Shown piece after piece: positions 10,636 to 20,338 of a stretch of 64,000 bases of DNA. The translations under genes and the position numbers were made by a program. This DNA comes from Flavobacterium sp. ASV13 (GTDB lineage: Bacteria > Bacteroidota > Bacteroidia > Flavobacteriales > Flavobacteriaceae), in the NCBI RefSeq assembly GCF_000745775.1, contig NZ_JQJY01000002.1, forward strand, positions 558,001 through 622,000, given 5' to 3'. A model generated the notes under the pieces. It saw nothing but the letters and a program-made list of their open reading frames with translations, was not told where the DNA came from and did not search any database. The first letter of the stretch is position 1, and each line of letters begins with the position of its first letter.

Positions 10636-12516
10636 TTATTTCACTTCAAAAACATTATTTGCAGGTTTAATATCAGCCATTAATCCACTTGGATCGATAG
10701 TGATTTTTTTGATTGCAGTTTTGTTTTTATCAATTGAAAAACTATAGTTTGACTGTGCCCAAGCCCAGTCTTCTAGAACTGTTCTTTTTTCGTTTGGATT
10801 TGGGTTTGGTTTGATGAAATTCATCATTCTTAAAGGAATGTAGAACGTTTCAGAAGTTCCGTCAGTATAATCTACTTTCAAATCGATTGGCATTGGCATT
10901 CTTCCAATTCTTTCTAAAGTAACTGTTGTTTTTCCTGCATTATCAGCAACATCTTTAATTCCGTAATCAATTGTATTTGCTGTTTGTGCCCAATCAACCA
11001 AATACCAATCTAATTCAGCACCAGAAACTCTTTCTGCCGTTCTTTTGATATCGTTTGGAGTTGGATGTTTGAATTTAAAATCGTTGAAATATCTTTTTAA
11101 AGTTGCATCAACATTTTCTTTTCCAATTACATATTCTAACTGAGAAAGGAAAATACTTCCTTTTACATAAGATGAAATACTGTACGGACGGTTTTCATCA
11201 TAACGGTCACCATGTGTAGTTTGAGGTTGTTCTTTTCCAGAATTTACTAAATTGTAATAAGCCGTATAATTTCCTTTAAACGGATTTACTTCTTTTTTGT
11301 CTCCTTTTAATTCATTCAAAGCACTGTCTTCGATGTAAGTTGTAAAACCTTCGTCCATCCAAGGGTGTTTTGATTCGTTTGAAGCCAAAATGTGCTGGAA
11401 CCAAGAGTGTCCTAATTCGTGCGTTGCAGTTCCCAGAATTCCTTCAAGAGTTCCGCTTCCTAACATTAATGTACACATTGCATACTCCATTCCGCCGTCG
11501 CCACCTTGAATAAATGAATATTGTTTGTACGGATATTGTCCAACTCTGTGGTTATAATAATCCATAACTTTTACCATTAAAGGCTCTAACTGTTTCCAGT
11601 TTCCAGTAGTTTTTTCATCATTTTTGTAGAAGAAATGCAAATCAACATCGTTTGGTCCTTTTACAATATCGTGCGTGTATGCTTTATCAGCTGCCCATGT
11701 AAAATCGTGAACATTTGGTGCGATAAAATGCCAAGTCAACGTTTTTGCTTTTTTCGGATAAACAACCGTTACGCCAGCATCTTCATAGCCGTGTCCAATT
11801 GAATTTTTATCCTGTAAATATCCTGAACCTCCAATTGTATACTCTTTATCGATTGTAATTTTTACATCGAAATCTCCCCAAACACCGTGAAATTCTCTTG
11901 CTACATAAGGATCTGCGTGCCATCCTTCAAAATCGAATTCGGCTAATTTTGGATACCATTGTGACATTGAAAGTTCAACCCCTTCTTTATTATTTCGTCC
12001 TGAACGACGAATTTGAACCGGAACCTGACCGTCAAAATCTAATGTAAAAGTAGTTTTTGAACCTGGCAAAATTGGTTTAGCCAAAGTTACTTCCAAAATC
12101 GTTGAAGACAATCTTGTTTGAGCTGCAACACCATCTTGCTTAAAATTGCTAACTTTTAAGAAACCAATTTCATTCGGTTTTAAAGTTTCAATTCGGCTTT
12201 GTTTGATTTCTTTTCCTTCAGCATCTTTTACTTTATTCACCATTCTTGCATCTGGATCTTTTATAGAATGCAGACGAGCGTCCATTTCGCTTCCTGGCTG
12301 AAATGCATTTGGATACAAATGATAGAAAACTTTTCGTAGAGTATCAGGAGAATTATTAGTATAAACTAATTCTTGTTTTCCTTTGTATTGATAGCTTTTT
12401 ACATCCATCGATACTTCCATTTTGTAATCTACGTGTTGTTGCCAGTAAGGAGCACTTTGCGCAAAAGCTGAATTTAAACCCAAACTCAGAAAGGATAATA
12501 GTATTATTTTTCGCAT
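10636..12516 (-). CDS. Secreted M1-family zinc metallopeptidase
   Basis: A 626-residue protein with a cleavable signal peptide (MRKIILLSFLSLGLNSAFAQ). The zinc site is HELGH at 366-370 with the third ligand Glu389 in MDEGF (HExxH-18-E), and the exopeptidase signature appears as GGMEYAMCT (family GxMEN; here Tyr-Ala follow the Glu). The N-terminal beta domain (about 20-250) is typical of M1. It would remove N-terminal residues from peptides in the periplasm or outside the cell. It is only 62 bases downstream of the secreted subtilase and may be co-transcribed with it, suggesting joint protein digestion. Confidence 0.9.
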   Translation of the reverse strand: MRKIILLSFLSLGLNSAFAQSAPYWQQHVDYKMEVSMDVKSYQYKGKQELVYTNNSPDTLRKVFYHLYPNAFQPGSEMDARLHSIKDPDARMVNKVKDAEGKEIKQSRIETLKPNEIGFLKVSNFKQDGVAAQTRLSSTILEVTLAKPILPGSKTTFTLDFDGQVPVQIRRSGRNNKEGVELSMSQWYPKLAEFDFEGWHADPYVAREFHGVWGDFDVKITIDKEYTIGGSGYLQDKNSIGHGYEDAGVTVVYPKKAKTLTWHFIAPNVHDFTWAADKAYTHDIVKGPNDVDLHFFYKNDEKTTGNWKQLEPLMVKVMDYYNHRVGQYPYKQYSFIQGGDGGMEYAMCTLMLGSGTLEGILGTATHELGHSWFQHILASNESKHPWMDEGFTTYIEDSALNELKGDKKEVNPFKGNYTAYYNLVNSGKEQPQTTHGDRYDENRPYSISSYVKGSIFLSQLEYVIGKENVDATLKRYFNDFKFKHPTPNDIKRTAERVSGAELDWYLVDWAQTANTIDYGIKDVADNAGKTTVTLERIGRMPMPIDLKVDYTDGTSETFYIPLRMMNFIKPNPNPNEKRTVLEDWAWAQSNYSFSIDKNKTAIKKITIDPSGLMADIKPANNVFEVK

Positions 12517-12578
12517 GGTTATTTCAATAAAAATGGAAGGGCTGCCACCCTTCCACCGGATTAGTATATTTTATTTGA

Positions 12579-14213
12579 TTATTTTTTTGACATTTTTTCA
12601 GCCATTAGCAAAGCATTATAAGCATTTACCATTTTTGCTGTTTTTGAAGATTCTGCCGAAGAAACTGCAGCTGGTTTTTCACCCGGATTTTCGCCTTCGC
12701 CCAAAACTACTTTTGCAGGAAGCGCCACTCCAGAATCCATTAAAATTTGTTTTACCTGAACCGCTTTTAATTTTGGATAATACGAACGAATCAATGCCGC
12801 TACTCCAGCTACATTTGGAGCTGCCATTGAAGTTCCTTGCAAATATTTGTATTTATTGTTTGGAATTGTTGCATAAATTTCTTCACCCGGAGCAAAAACA
12901 TCGACATTTATTTTTCCGAAATTTGAGAATCCTGCCACTACATTTTCACCGTATTCTTTATTGATTGCACCAATTGTAATAACGTTGTTTGTAAATTCTT
13001 TTACGTTGTCTTTAGAATCATTTGGGTAATTGATGTTTTTAGTTTCATCAATATTATAGCCGTCATTACCTGCTGCGTGCACGATTAAAACATCTTTTTT
13101 TGCTGCATAGCTTAATGCGTCGTAAACCCAGTCTTTGTGCGGAGAATAGCTTTTTCCAAAACTTCCGTTGATTACTTTTGCTCCGTTGTCAACTGCATAA
13201 CGAATTGCTAATGCAATATCTTTATCATATTCATCTCCATCAGGAACTGCTCTTACAGTTAAGATTTCAACATTGTTTGTTATTCCGTCTCCACCTAAAT
13301 TATTCCCGCGAACCTGCGCAATAATTCCGGCAACGTGAGTTCCGTGAAGTGCTTTTTCTTTATCTGGGCCAAAAACAACATTATTTCCGTAATGGTTGTT
13401 TTTGATATCATCAGGATTATCGCCTACGACTTTTCTTCCGTCGTATTCTTTGTTTAAATTATAGTCGATTTCGTCATAAACCTGTTCTCTGTATTCTTCA
13501 AAATCAACCTCTGGATCAAAAGTTGGGCCTGCATTTGAAAAAATCTGAGTCATAACCATTTTAGATCTCGCCACTTTTGGATCTGTCGAAGTTAAAGTGC
13601 TTAAATCCTCAATTTTATATGTTTTTTTATTAAGCTCTTTTTGAATCGTTTTATGAACCTCCAATAAGAAATCAACTTGTTGTTTATTCTTTAAAGCTTC
13701 TTCATATTTCTCATTATATTGTGCTAATGCAGCTTTGTACTGTGCAGAACCATCATCACCTTTTTTAACAATACGTGTCAATTCAAGATTTTCGTGAACG
13801 GCATTTCCAAGAAAATTCCATCCGTGAACATCATCGATAAATCCGTTTTTATCATCGTCGATTCCATTTCCTGGAATTTCCTTTTGATTTGTCCAAATCA
13901 TTCCTTTCAAATCTTCATGCTCGATATCGATACCAGAATCTACAATTCCTACAATCACTTTTTGGCCCGTTTTACCTTGTAATAATTCAGTATAAGCTCT
14001 ATCAACACTCATTCCCGGAATAGAATCTTTTACTAAATCAAGATGACTCCATCTTTTCAGTTCATTTTCAGTAACCGGAGCTTTTTTAACAACAGCCAAA
14101 GGTGCTTTTATAAACTCTTTAGGAGCAGCAGATTGTGCCTGTAAAGTGGTTCCGCAACCTGCCAAAACTAGCAAAGCAAAAGCAGATAATTTAAGTGGTT
14201 TTATGTGACTCAT
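12579..14213 (-). CDS. Secreted S8 (subtilisin-like) serine peptidase
   Basis: A 544-residue protein. The signal peptide carries a lipobox-like LVLAGC, so it may be a lipoprotein. The catalytic triad is Asp92 (IVDSGIDIEHED), His290 (HGTHVAG) and Ser462 (GTSMAAPN). Between Asp and His there is an unusually long insertion of about 150 residues that is Lys/Glu-rich and probably helical; this pattern is common in Bacteroidota S8 peptidases. No T9SS sorting domain is visible at the C-terminus, which ends soon after the peptidase domain in a Met/Lys-rich tail. Confidence 0.92.
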   Translation of the reverse strand: MSHIKPLKLSAFALLVLAGCGTTLQAQSAAPKEFIKAPLAVVKKAPVTENELKRWSHLDLVKDSIPGMSVDRAYTELLQGKTGQKVIVGIVDSGIDIEHEDLKGMIWTNQKEIPGNGIDDDKNGFIDDVHGWNFLGNAVHENLELTRIVKKGDDGSAQYKAALAQYNEKYEEALKNKQQVDFLLEVHKTIQKELNKKTYKIEDLSTLTSTDPKVARSKMVMTQIFSNAGPTFDPEVDFEEYREQVYDEIDYNLNKEYDGRKVVGDNPDDIKNNHYGNNVVFGPDKEKALHGTHVAGIIAQVRGNNLGGDGITNNVEILTVRAVPDGDEYDKDIALAIRYAVDNGAKVINGSFGKSYSPHKDWVYDALSYAAKKDVLIVHAAGNDGYNIDETKNINYPNDSKDNVKEFTNNVITIGAINKEYGENVVAGFSNFGKINVDVFAPGEEIYATIPNNKYKYLQGTSMAAPNVAGVAALIRSYYPKLKAVQVKQILMDSGVALPAKVVLGEGENPGEKPAAVSSAESSKTAKMVNAYNALLMAEKMSKK

Positions 14214-14231
14214 GTAATCTTAATTTAATGT

Positions 14232-14239
14232 CAAAGTTA
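14232..14239 (-). promoter_or_regulatory. -7 element TAACTTTG for the subtilase
   Basis: An exact TAnnTTTG match on the minus strand, 19 bases upstream of the subtilase start codon. Confidence 0.55.
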
Positions 14240-14440
14240 AAAGTTGGGCCTAAATTAGGACTTTTTGTTACAAAAAACTAACGATTAACACTGTCTTATG
14301 ATTATTTAAATTTACTTTAAGGAAACAGAAAGCTAACAAAAGAAGCTTTGTATCAAATACTTAAAAATATTCTTATAAAATACAACAGGTATTTTACTTT
14401 TTGAATTTTTTTAAAATTTGAACAAAAGTCTGGTTACGGT

Positions 14441-14478
14441 TTTCCGTAAGGAATGTCTGCGAAAATTATTTATACTTG
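14441..14478 (+). promoter_or_regulatory. Shared upstream element of the LRR giant-protein genes, copy 1
   Basis: tttccgtaaggaat (14441-14454), an interrupted palindrome ttcc-N4-ggaa, lies exactly 16 bases before a -7-like tatacttg (14471-14478) that continues gcgcgaccaaa. The second LRR gene at 20339 has the same motif, the same 16-base gap and the same downstream cgaccaaa. This looks like an operator or a special -35 for co-regulation. The rest of the 14240-14440 gap shows nothing I can name. Confidence 0.6.
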
Positions 14479-14504
14479 CGCGACCAAAAACATAAATCTA
14501 TTCT

Positions 14505-16916
14505 ATGAAGACAAAACTACTTTTGTTGCTAATTCTGGCAAATTTCTCTATTTATGCACAACAGTATACCGCCATTCCTGATGTGAATTTCGAAAACAAA
14601 CTGATAAGTCTTGGAATCGATTCCGGTACTCCAGATGGTCAGGTTCTGACGTCTAAAGTGTCTTCTTTGACATCTCTGAATGTCGGAAACAGTTCGATTA
14701 CTGATCTTACAGGGATTGAAGATTTTATTGCCTTAGATTATTTGTATTGTGCCAACAATCGACTAACTCAATTAAATGTATCTAAAAGCGCTAAATTAAC
14801 CGTTTTAGACTGCAGTAATAATTTGCTAACAACATTGAATCTGTCTAATAATCCATTTTTAATTACTCTTCAATGTCAAAATAATAAATTAGTAGCGCTT
14901 GATCTTTCTAATAATACAGCACTTAAGTCTATCGATTGTAACCACAATCAGCTTACAAGTATAGATGTTTCTAAACAGTTACTGTTGGACGGCCTGAATT
15001 GTTCTTATAATAGTCTTAAAAGTCTAGATGTATCCTCTAATGTAAAGCTAGATCGTTTATGGGCTAGTAACAATTTGATAAAAAGTCTGGATCTAAGTAA
15101 AAACAATAAACTTAGTGTGATGACTGCGAACACAAATTTGTTAACCTATCTGAATATAAAAAACGGGGCAAACTATTTATTTAATCCGAATGCTTCCTAT
15201 GCAACCTTTTATGGCAACTATATGGAATGCATCCTGGTAGATAATGTAGAAGATGCCAATAGAATGTGGTCTCAGGTAAAAGATCCGGAGGCGAGTTTTA
15301 GCACAGACTGTAATGCATTTACTTTAATTCCAGACGTTAATTTTGAGAAAAAACTATATGCACTTGGAATTGACAGAGATGGTATCAATGGAAAAGTGCT
15401 GACTTCAAATATTTCCTCATTGACTACCCTAGATATATATAGTAGTTCAATTGCTGATTTGACAGGAATTCAGGATTTTATTTCTTTAAAGAGTTTAGAT
15501 TGTTCTGATAACCAGCTTACTTCTTTAAATCTTTCAAAGAATACAAAATTAACTAATTTGAGAGCTGGTCAGAATAAAATAACCTCTCTTGATATATCCA
15601 ATAATTTAGATTTAACAGATTTGTATTTTTCATACAATGAATTGACAACTTTTGATATCTCTAAAAATTTAGCACTAACTACTTTATGGCTTTACAACAA
15701 TAAATTGACGAATTTGAATGTATCAAGTAATTTAGCATTAAAAAACTTGTATTTAAATGGAAATCAAATAACAACAATTGATGTATCTAAAAATATAGCC
15801 TTAAATTCTTTATGGATTTCTACCAATAAATTCACAAATTTAAATTTGTCTACTAATGTAAATTTAACTTCATTGGCTTGCGATCGCAATGAGTTAACTA
15901 GTTTAGATCTTACCAAAAATAATGCATTAAAGACTTTAAATTGTATTTACAATAAACTGACATGCATTCTGGTTACCGATGTAGATTATGCTACCAAAAA
16001 CTGGAGTATTACAAAAGACAACACAGCAAGTCTTACAACAGATTGTAATGCTGTTACATTGATTCCTGACATTAATTTCGAAAATAAATTAATTAGTTTG
16101 GGAATCGATTCGGGAGCTCCGGACGGAAAAGTTTTAACCACAAGTATTTCTTCTTTAACTAGCTTAAGCATTACCAGTTCTTCCATCACTGACTTAACAG
16201 GAATTGAAGGATTTAGAGATTTATCAGTACTAAACGCAAGTAAGAATCAATTAACAACAGTGAATCTTTCTTCGAATAAAAAGTTGACTTCGATAAACTT
16301 ACGCGAAAACAAACTGCAAAATCTAAACCTTCAGACAAACGTCTTATTAACTGGTATAAACGTGGGTAAAAACGAATTAACTACCTTAGATGTCAGTCAA
16401 AATATTAATTTAACTGATCTATATGTTGATTATAATCAATTAACTTCATTAGATCTATCTAAAAACCTTAAGGCAATTAATTTAGCGGCTTACAATAACC
16501 TGTTAACTTCTTTAGATTTATCTAAACAGACTGCACTGGCTTCACTTCAATGCGCTTCTAATAAATTAACAAGTTTAGACATAAAAAACTCCCCAAGCAT
16601 AAATATTTTAAGTTGTCAGGATAACTTATTGACTTCATTAGATGTTTCAAATAATATTAATTTATCAGATTTTTATTGTTTCAGAAACAATTTAACAAGT
16701 CTTGATGTTACAAAGAATATCAATTTAGGGTCAATGGATTGTTCTTTTAACAAAATCGCTACTCTTGATATTTCTAAAAATACAAAATTGTATACCTTTT
16801 ATGCTGATAAAAATAAATTGGCAGCATTAGATGTTTCCAAAAACACATCGCTTGTAAACTTAAGTGTTGCTGATAATTCTTTGACAGTATTGATGTTTCA
16901 AAAAATACCGAATTGA
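14505..16916 (+). CDS. Giant leucine-rich-repeat surface protein, N-terminal part (frameshifted)
   Basis: 803 residues: a signal peptide (MKTKLLLLLILANFSIYAQ), then repeated blocks. Each block begins with a cap like IPDVNFENKLISLGID, continues with ITDLTGIE and about ten 20-21-residue LRR units of the type LTSLDLSKN..L..L.C..N, and ends in CILVDD...NWS..KD..AS...DC. Three block starts are in this part. The last in-frame residues (VLMFQKIPN) break the LRR pattern. In the frame one base back the sequence reads VLDVSKNTELSIF, the expected repeat, and runs straight into the next open frame. One base is therefore missing near 16890-16893, either a real mutation or a sequence error. Intact, the product would be about 1,890 residues. 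Confidence 0.85.
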   Translation: MKTKLLLLLILANFSIYAQQYTAIPDVNFENKLISLGIDSGTPDGQVLTSKVSSLTSLNVGNSSITDLTGIEDFIALDYLYCANNRLTQLNVSKSAKLTVLDCSNNLLTTLNLSNNPFLITLQCQNNKLVALDLSNNTALKSIDCNHNQLTSIDVSKQLLLDGLNCSYNSLKSLDVSSNVKLDRLWASNNLIKSLDLSKNNKLSVMTANTNLLTYLNIKNGANYLFNPNASYATFYGNYMECILVDNVEDANRMWSQVKDPEASFSTDCNAFTLIPDVNFEKKLYALGIDRDGINGKVLTSNISSLTTLDIYSSSIADLTGIQDFISLKSLDCSDNQLTSLNLSKNTKLTNLRAGQNKITSLDISNNLDLTDLYFSYNELTTFDISKNLALTTLWLYNNKLTNLNVSSNLALKNLYLNGNQITTIDVSKNIALNSLWISTNKFTNLNLSTNVNLTSLACDRNELTSLDLTKNNALKTLNCIYNKLTCILVTDVDYATKNWSITKDNTASLTTDCNAVTLIPDINFENKLISLGIDSGAPDGKVLTTSISSLTSLSITSSSITDLTGIEGFRDLSVLNASKNQLTTVNLSSNKKLTSINLRENKLQNLNLQTNVLLTGINVGKNELTTLDVSQNINLTDLYVDYNQLTSLDLSKNLKAINLAAYNNLLTSLDLSKQTALASLQCASNKLTSLDIKNSPSINILSCQDNLLTSLDVSNNINLSDFYCFRNNLTSLDVTKNINLGSMDCSFNKIATLDISKNTKLYTFYADKNKLAALDVSKNTSLVNLSVADNSLTVLMFQKIPN

Positions 16917-19900
16917 GTATTTTCTATTGTTATTCTAATTTGTTAACAAGCGTTGATATTTCTAAAAACACAAAAATAACTCGTTTACAGGTCGATCTAA
17001 ATAAATTAATTTCATTGAATCTAAAAAACGGAAACAATACTATTTTAGATCGTAAGTATACAAATTTCAACAAGAACCCAAATTTAACTTGTATTCTTGT
17101 TGATGACATGACTTATTCAAACACAAATTGGTCAAACTTAAAAGATGCAACAGCAAAATATAGCCTTGATTGCACTCCTGAATTTGTTAAAATTCCAGAT
17201 TCAAATTTTGAAAAGAAACTAATTGATTTAGGAATTGATACAGGAAATCCTGATGGCCAAGTTTTAAAATCAAAAATTTCAACTTTAACATTTCTTAATG
17301 TTGAAAAAAGTGATATTACAGATTTGACAGGAATTGAAGATTTTACAGAATTACAATACCTTATATTCAGCTCTAATAAAGTAAGCTCTGTTGATTTGAG
17401 CAAAAATCTCATGCTTGAAACTTTGTGGCTTGATGATAATAATATAACAACTCTGGATATTTCTAAGAATATTAAACTTCGCATGCTTATCAGCCAAAAA
17501 AATCAAATAAGTTCAATTGATTTATCTCAAAACATAAGTCTTTCAGATTTGGGGATTAGCAATAACAAACTCACAGAATTAAATCTTACTAATAATAAGC
17601 AACTAAAATATTTAAACGCTTCTGCAAATCAATTAACAAACCTGGATTTATCTCAAAACAATAAATTAGAAGTTGTATACATAAATGATAATCAACTCGA
17701 AAGTGTTAATTTAAAAAATGGAAATAACACTTTAATTCCCGGCCAAAGATCAAGTTTAGATTTAACTAATAATTTAAACCTAAAATGTATACTTGTAGAC
17801 GATATTAAGTATGCTGACAACAATTGGTCGAGTTCAAAAGATGCTACAGCTTCATTTTCAACAGACTGTTTACCTACATACACCTTAATTCCTGATGTTA
17901 ATTTTGAGCAAAAATTAATTTCTCTAGGTTTAGATTCAGGCGCAACAGATGGAAAAGTTTTAACATCGAATATTTCTGCTGTAAAAGAAATGAATCTTTA
18001 CTATAGCAATATTTCTGATCTTACAGGAATAGAAAATTTCAAAGCATTAGATTCTTTAAATGTGATGTCAAATAAATTGACGCGCTTAGATGTTTCCAAA
18101 AATTTGAGTTTAAAATATCTTCTTGCCAATCATAATAATTTAACAGAGATTGATCTTTCCAAAAATGTCGCTCTTGAAAACTTAGTTATATCTAATAATA
18201 GTTTAAAAGCTATCGATGTTTCAAAGAATCTTAATTTGCAATATTTTACTTGTTCATCAAATCAAATAACAGATATTGATGTTTCAAATAACAAACAATT
18301 ACGATTATTATGGTGTGAAAGAAATCAGTTAACAAGCTTGGATGTTTCTAAAAATACTTCTCTGTCTACTATTCTTTGCTCCGAAAATCCATTGTTGACC
18401 AATGTAAATTTAAAAAATGGAAACAATGGCTCAATGCAATTGGAATCGTATGTAATTAACTTTTCGAAAAACCCTTTGCTTAAATGTATTGTTGTTGACA
18501 ATGCAATTTATTCTAATGAAAAATGGTCTGCTTTTAAAGATGCTACAGCATCATATTCAACTGTAGACTGCGCTGCCGTAACTGCAATACCAGATCCAGC
18601 TTTTGAAGACAAATTAATTGCTTTAAAAATAGACAACGATGGTAAAAACGGAACTGTTTTAAATAGTAGTATTTCAAGTGTAACTTCTTTAAATGTCTTG
18701 GCTAGTAACATCAAAGACTTAACAGGAATTAAAGGTTTCACAAGTTTACAAACTCTTAATTGCAGCGGAAATCAATTATCAGCGCTGGATATTTCGCAAA
18801 ACAAAAGTTTGACTTCTCTTGATTGTAGTAGCAATAAATTAGTTTCTCTTAACCTGAAAAATGGGAACAATAAAAACTTTACGAACAATTCTAACTTTAC
18901 TAAAAATTTAGATTTAAGTTGTATCCAAGTTGATGATCAAGCTTATTCCAACCAAAACTGGACAAGTTTCAAAGACAATACTGCAAATTACAACGTAGAT
19001 TGTACATCTTACACAACACTTGTCGACACTAATTTTGAACAAAAATTAATTGATTTAGGAATTGATAAAGATGGTCTTAATGGAAAAATAGCCACAGCCG
19101 ATATTAGCAAGATCACATCTTTGGATTTATCAAATTCTAATATTACCGATTTGTCTGGTTTAGAAAATTTTACAGCTCTGACTTATTTAGATTGCGATAA
19201 TAACAATTTGACTTCAATTGATGTCAGCAAAAATACGTTGCTAACAAAACTTTCTCTGAACAATAATAAGTTGACAAGTTTAGACGTGACTGCAAATACT
19301 GAATTATTCAATCTTGCATTCAGTAATAATCAAATTTCATCAATTGATTTATCTCAGAATAAAAAAGTTCATTATGTAATTGCCGACCAAAATTTATTGA
19401 CAAGCATTGATTTTTCTGCAAATCCTGAATTAGAAATAATTTATTGCGGCCAAAATAATCTGACATCATTAAACGTATCAAACTTGCCAAACCTAAAAGA
19501 TTTGAATTGTATTTATACCAATATTTCACAACTTGATGTTACATCAAATCCGAAACTGGAAAATCTATATTTCAATAATGCTAAATTGACAACATTGGAT
19601 TTAAGTAAAAATCCATTATTGAAAAGATTGAACGTCAGCAATAATCAGTTAACAACTTTGGATATTTCTCATAATCCTCTACTAGAGCTTATTTTTGTTG
19701 AATTTAATCCTTTAGTGTCGCTGAACGTTAAAAACGGTAATAATAAAAACTTTATCCTGCCAACTAAAACCGGCAAAAAAACAGCAACTCCTATCTATAC
19801 AAGTTTCCTAAACAATTTAAAACTTAGCTGTATTCAGGTAGATGATGTTGAATTTTCAAACACTAATTGGACTGGGATTAAAGATCAAACGGCAACTTAT

Positions 19901-20173
19901 TCTTCAACATGTAAATCTTTAGGCCTTGAAGATTCAGTTTTTGACAAAGCTGCAATTTATCCAAACCCAACTAAAGGCGAAGTTAACATTCTAAATGTTG
20001 CTGTAGAAAAAGTAACGGTTTATAATTCAGCCGGTCAATTAGTAAGATCGTTTACTTTGAATGTGTCAGATCTTAATAATCAAATCGATTTATCTGGATT
20101 GCCAAGAGGAGTTTATTATTTATACTTGATTAATCAAGATGCCGCTTCGGCAAAGAAAATTGTAGTTGAATAA
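16913..20173 (+). CDS. Giant leucine-rich-repeat surface protein, C-terminal part with T9SS sorting domain
   Basis: Continues the protein interrupted at about 16892. The apparent start is a TTG inside the overlap TTGA with the stop of the first part, and there is no signal peptide, so it is not likely a separate gene. It holds four more cap-LRR blocks (starting KIPDSNFEKK, LIPDVNFEQK, AIPDPAFEDK, TLVDTNFEQK), making seven in the intact protein. The last about 80 residues form a type A T9SS sorting domain (IYPNPTKGEVNI ... VYNSAGQLV ... LPRGVYYLYL ... KKIVVE). The intact protein would be exported by T9SS and attached to the surface, probably for adhesion or binding. If truly frameshifted, the first part lacks the sorting domain and the second lacks a signal. 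Confidence 0.85.
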   Translation: MSIFYCYSNLLTSVDISKNTKITRLQVDLNKLISLNLKNGNNTILDRKYTNFNKNPNLTCILVDDMTYSNTNWSNLKDATAKYSLDCTPEFVKIPDSNFEKKLIDLGIDTGNPDGQVLKSKISTLTFLNVEKSDITDLTGIEDFTELQYLIFSSNKVSSVDLSKNLMLETLWLDDNNITTLDISKNIKLRMLISQKNQISSIDLSQNISLSDLGISNNKLTELNLTNNKQLKYLNASANQLTNLDLSQNNKLEVVYINDNQLESVNLKNGNNTLIPGQRSSLDLTNNLNLKCILVDDIKYADNNWSSSKDATASFSTDCLPTYTLIPDVNFEQKLISLGLDSGATDGKVLTSNISAVKEMNLYYSNISDLTGIENFKALDSLNVMSNKLTRLDVSKNLSLKYLLANHNNLTEIDLSKNVALENLVISNNSLKAIDVSKNLNLQYFTCSSNQITDIDVSNNKQLRLLWCERNQLTSLDVSKNTSLSTILCSENPLLTNVNLKNGNNGSMQLESYVINFSKNPLLKCIVVDNAIYSNEKWSAFKDATASYSTVDCAAVTAIPDPAFEDKLIALKIDNDGKNGTVLNSSISSVTSLNVLASNIKDLTGIKGFTSLQTLNCSGNQLSALDISQNKSLTSLDCSSNKLVSLNLKNGNNKNFTNNSNFTKNLDLSCIQVDDQAYSNQNWTSFKDNTANYNVDCTSYTTLVDTNFEQKLIDLGIDKDGLNGKIATADISKITSLDLSNSNITDLSGLENFTALTYLDCDNNNLTSIDVSKNTLLTKLSLNNNKLTSLDVTANTELFNLAFSNNQISSIDLSQNKKVHYVIADQNLLTSIDFSANPELEIIYCGQNNLTSLNVSNLPNLKDLNCIYTNISQLDVTSNPKLENLYFNNAKLTTLDLSKNPLLKRLNVSNNQLTTLDISHNPLLELIFVEFNPLVSLNVKNGNNKNFILPTKTGKKTATPIYTSFLNNLKLSCIQVDDVEFSNTNWTGIKDQTATYSSTCKSLGLEDSVFDKAAIYPNPTKGEVNILNVAVEKVTVYNSAGQLVRSFTLNVSDLNNQIDLSGLPRGVYYLYLINQDAASAKKIVVE

Positions 20174-20195
20174 CAAATTCAAAACAATAATTTAG

Positions 20196-20238
20196 AATGT
20201 CTCATTTTCAATTTTAAGAAAATGGGACATTTTTTTTA
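20196..20238 (+). terminator. Rho-independent terminator after the first LRR gene
   Basis: aatgtctcattttc / gaaaatgggacatt stem followed by a run of eight T. Confidence 0.85.
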
Positions 20239-20275
20239 TCGCAATTTTTTCCATTAAAAATTCATGTCTTTACGC

Positions 20276-20314
20276 TTTCCCGTAAGGAATCCCGGCTTAA
20301 TTAAACTATTCTTG
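20276..20314 (+). promoter_or_regulatory. Shared upstream element of the LRR giant-protein genes, copy 2
   Basis: tttcccgtaaggaat (20276-20290), a 16-base gap, then tattcttg (20307-20314) and cacgaccaaa. Equivalent to the element at 14441-14478 with identical spacing to the -7-like box and a similar distance to the ATG. Confidence 0.6.
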
Positions 20315-20338
20315 CACGACCAAATTTAAATTTACTCT

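Noticed and set aside
16896..16910. Programmed -1 frameshift in the LRR gene at tttcaaaaaata
   Set aside because: The in-frame codons (caa aaa) do not form a good tandem slippery heptamer, and the pattern is fully explained by one missing base upstream. Kept only as a remote option.
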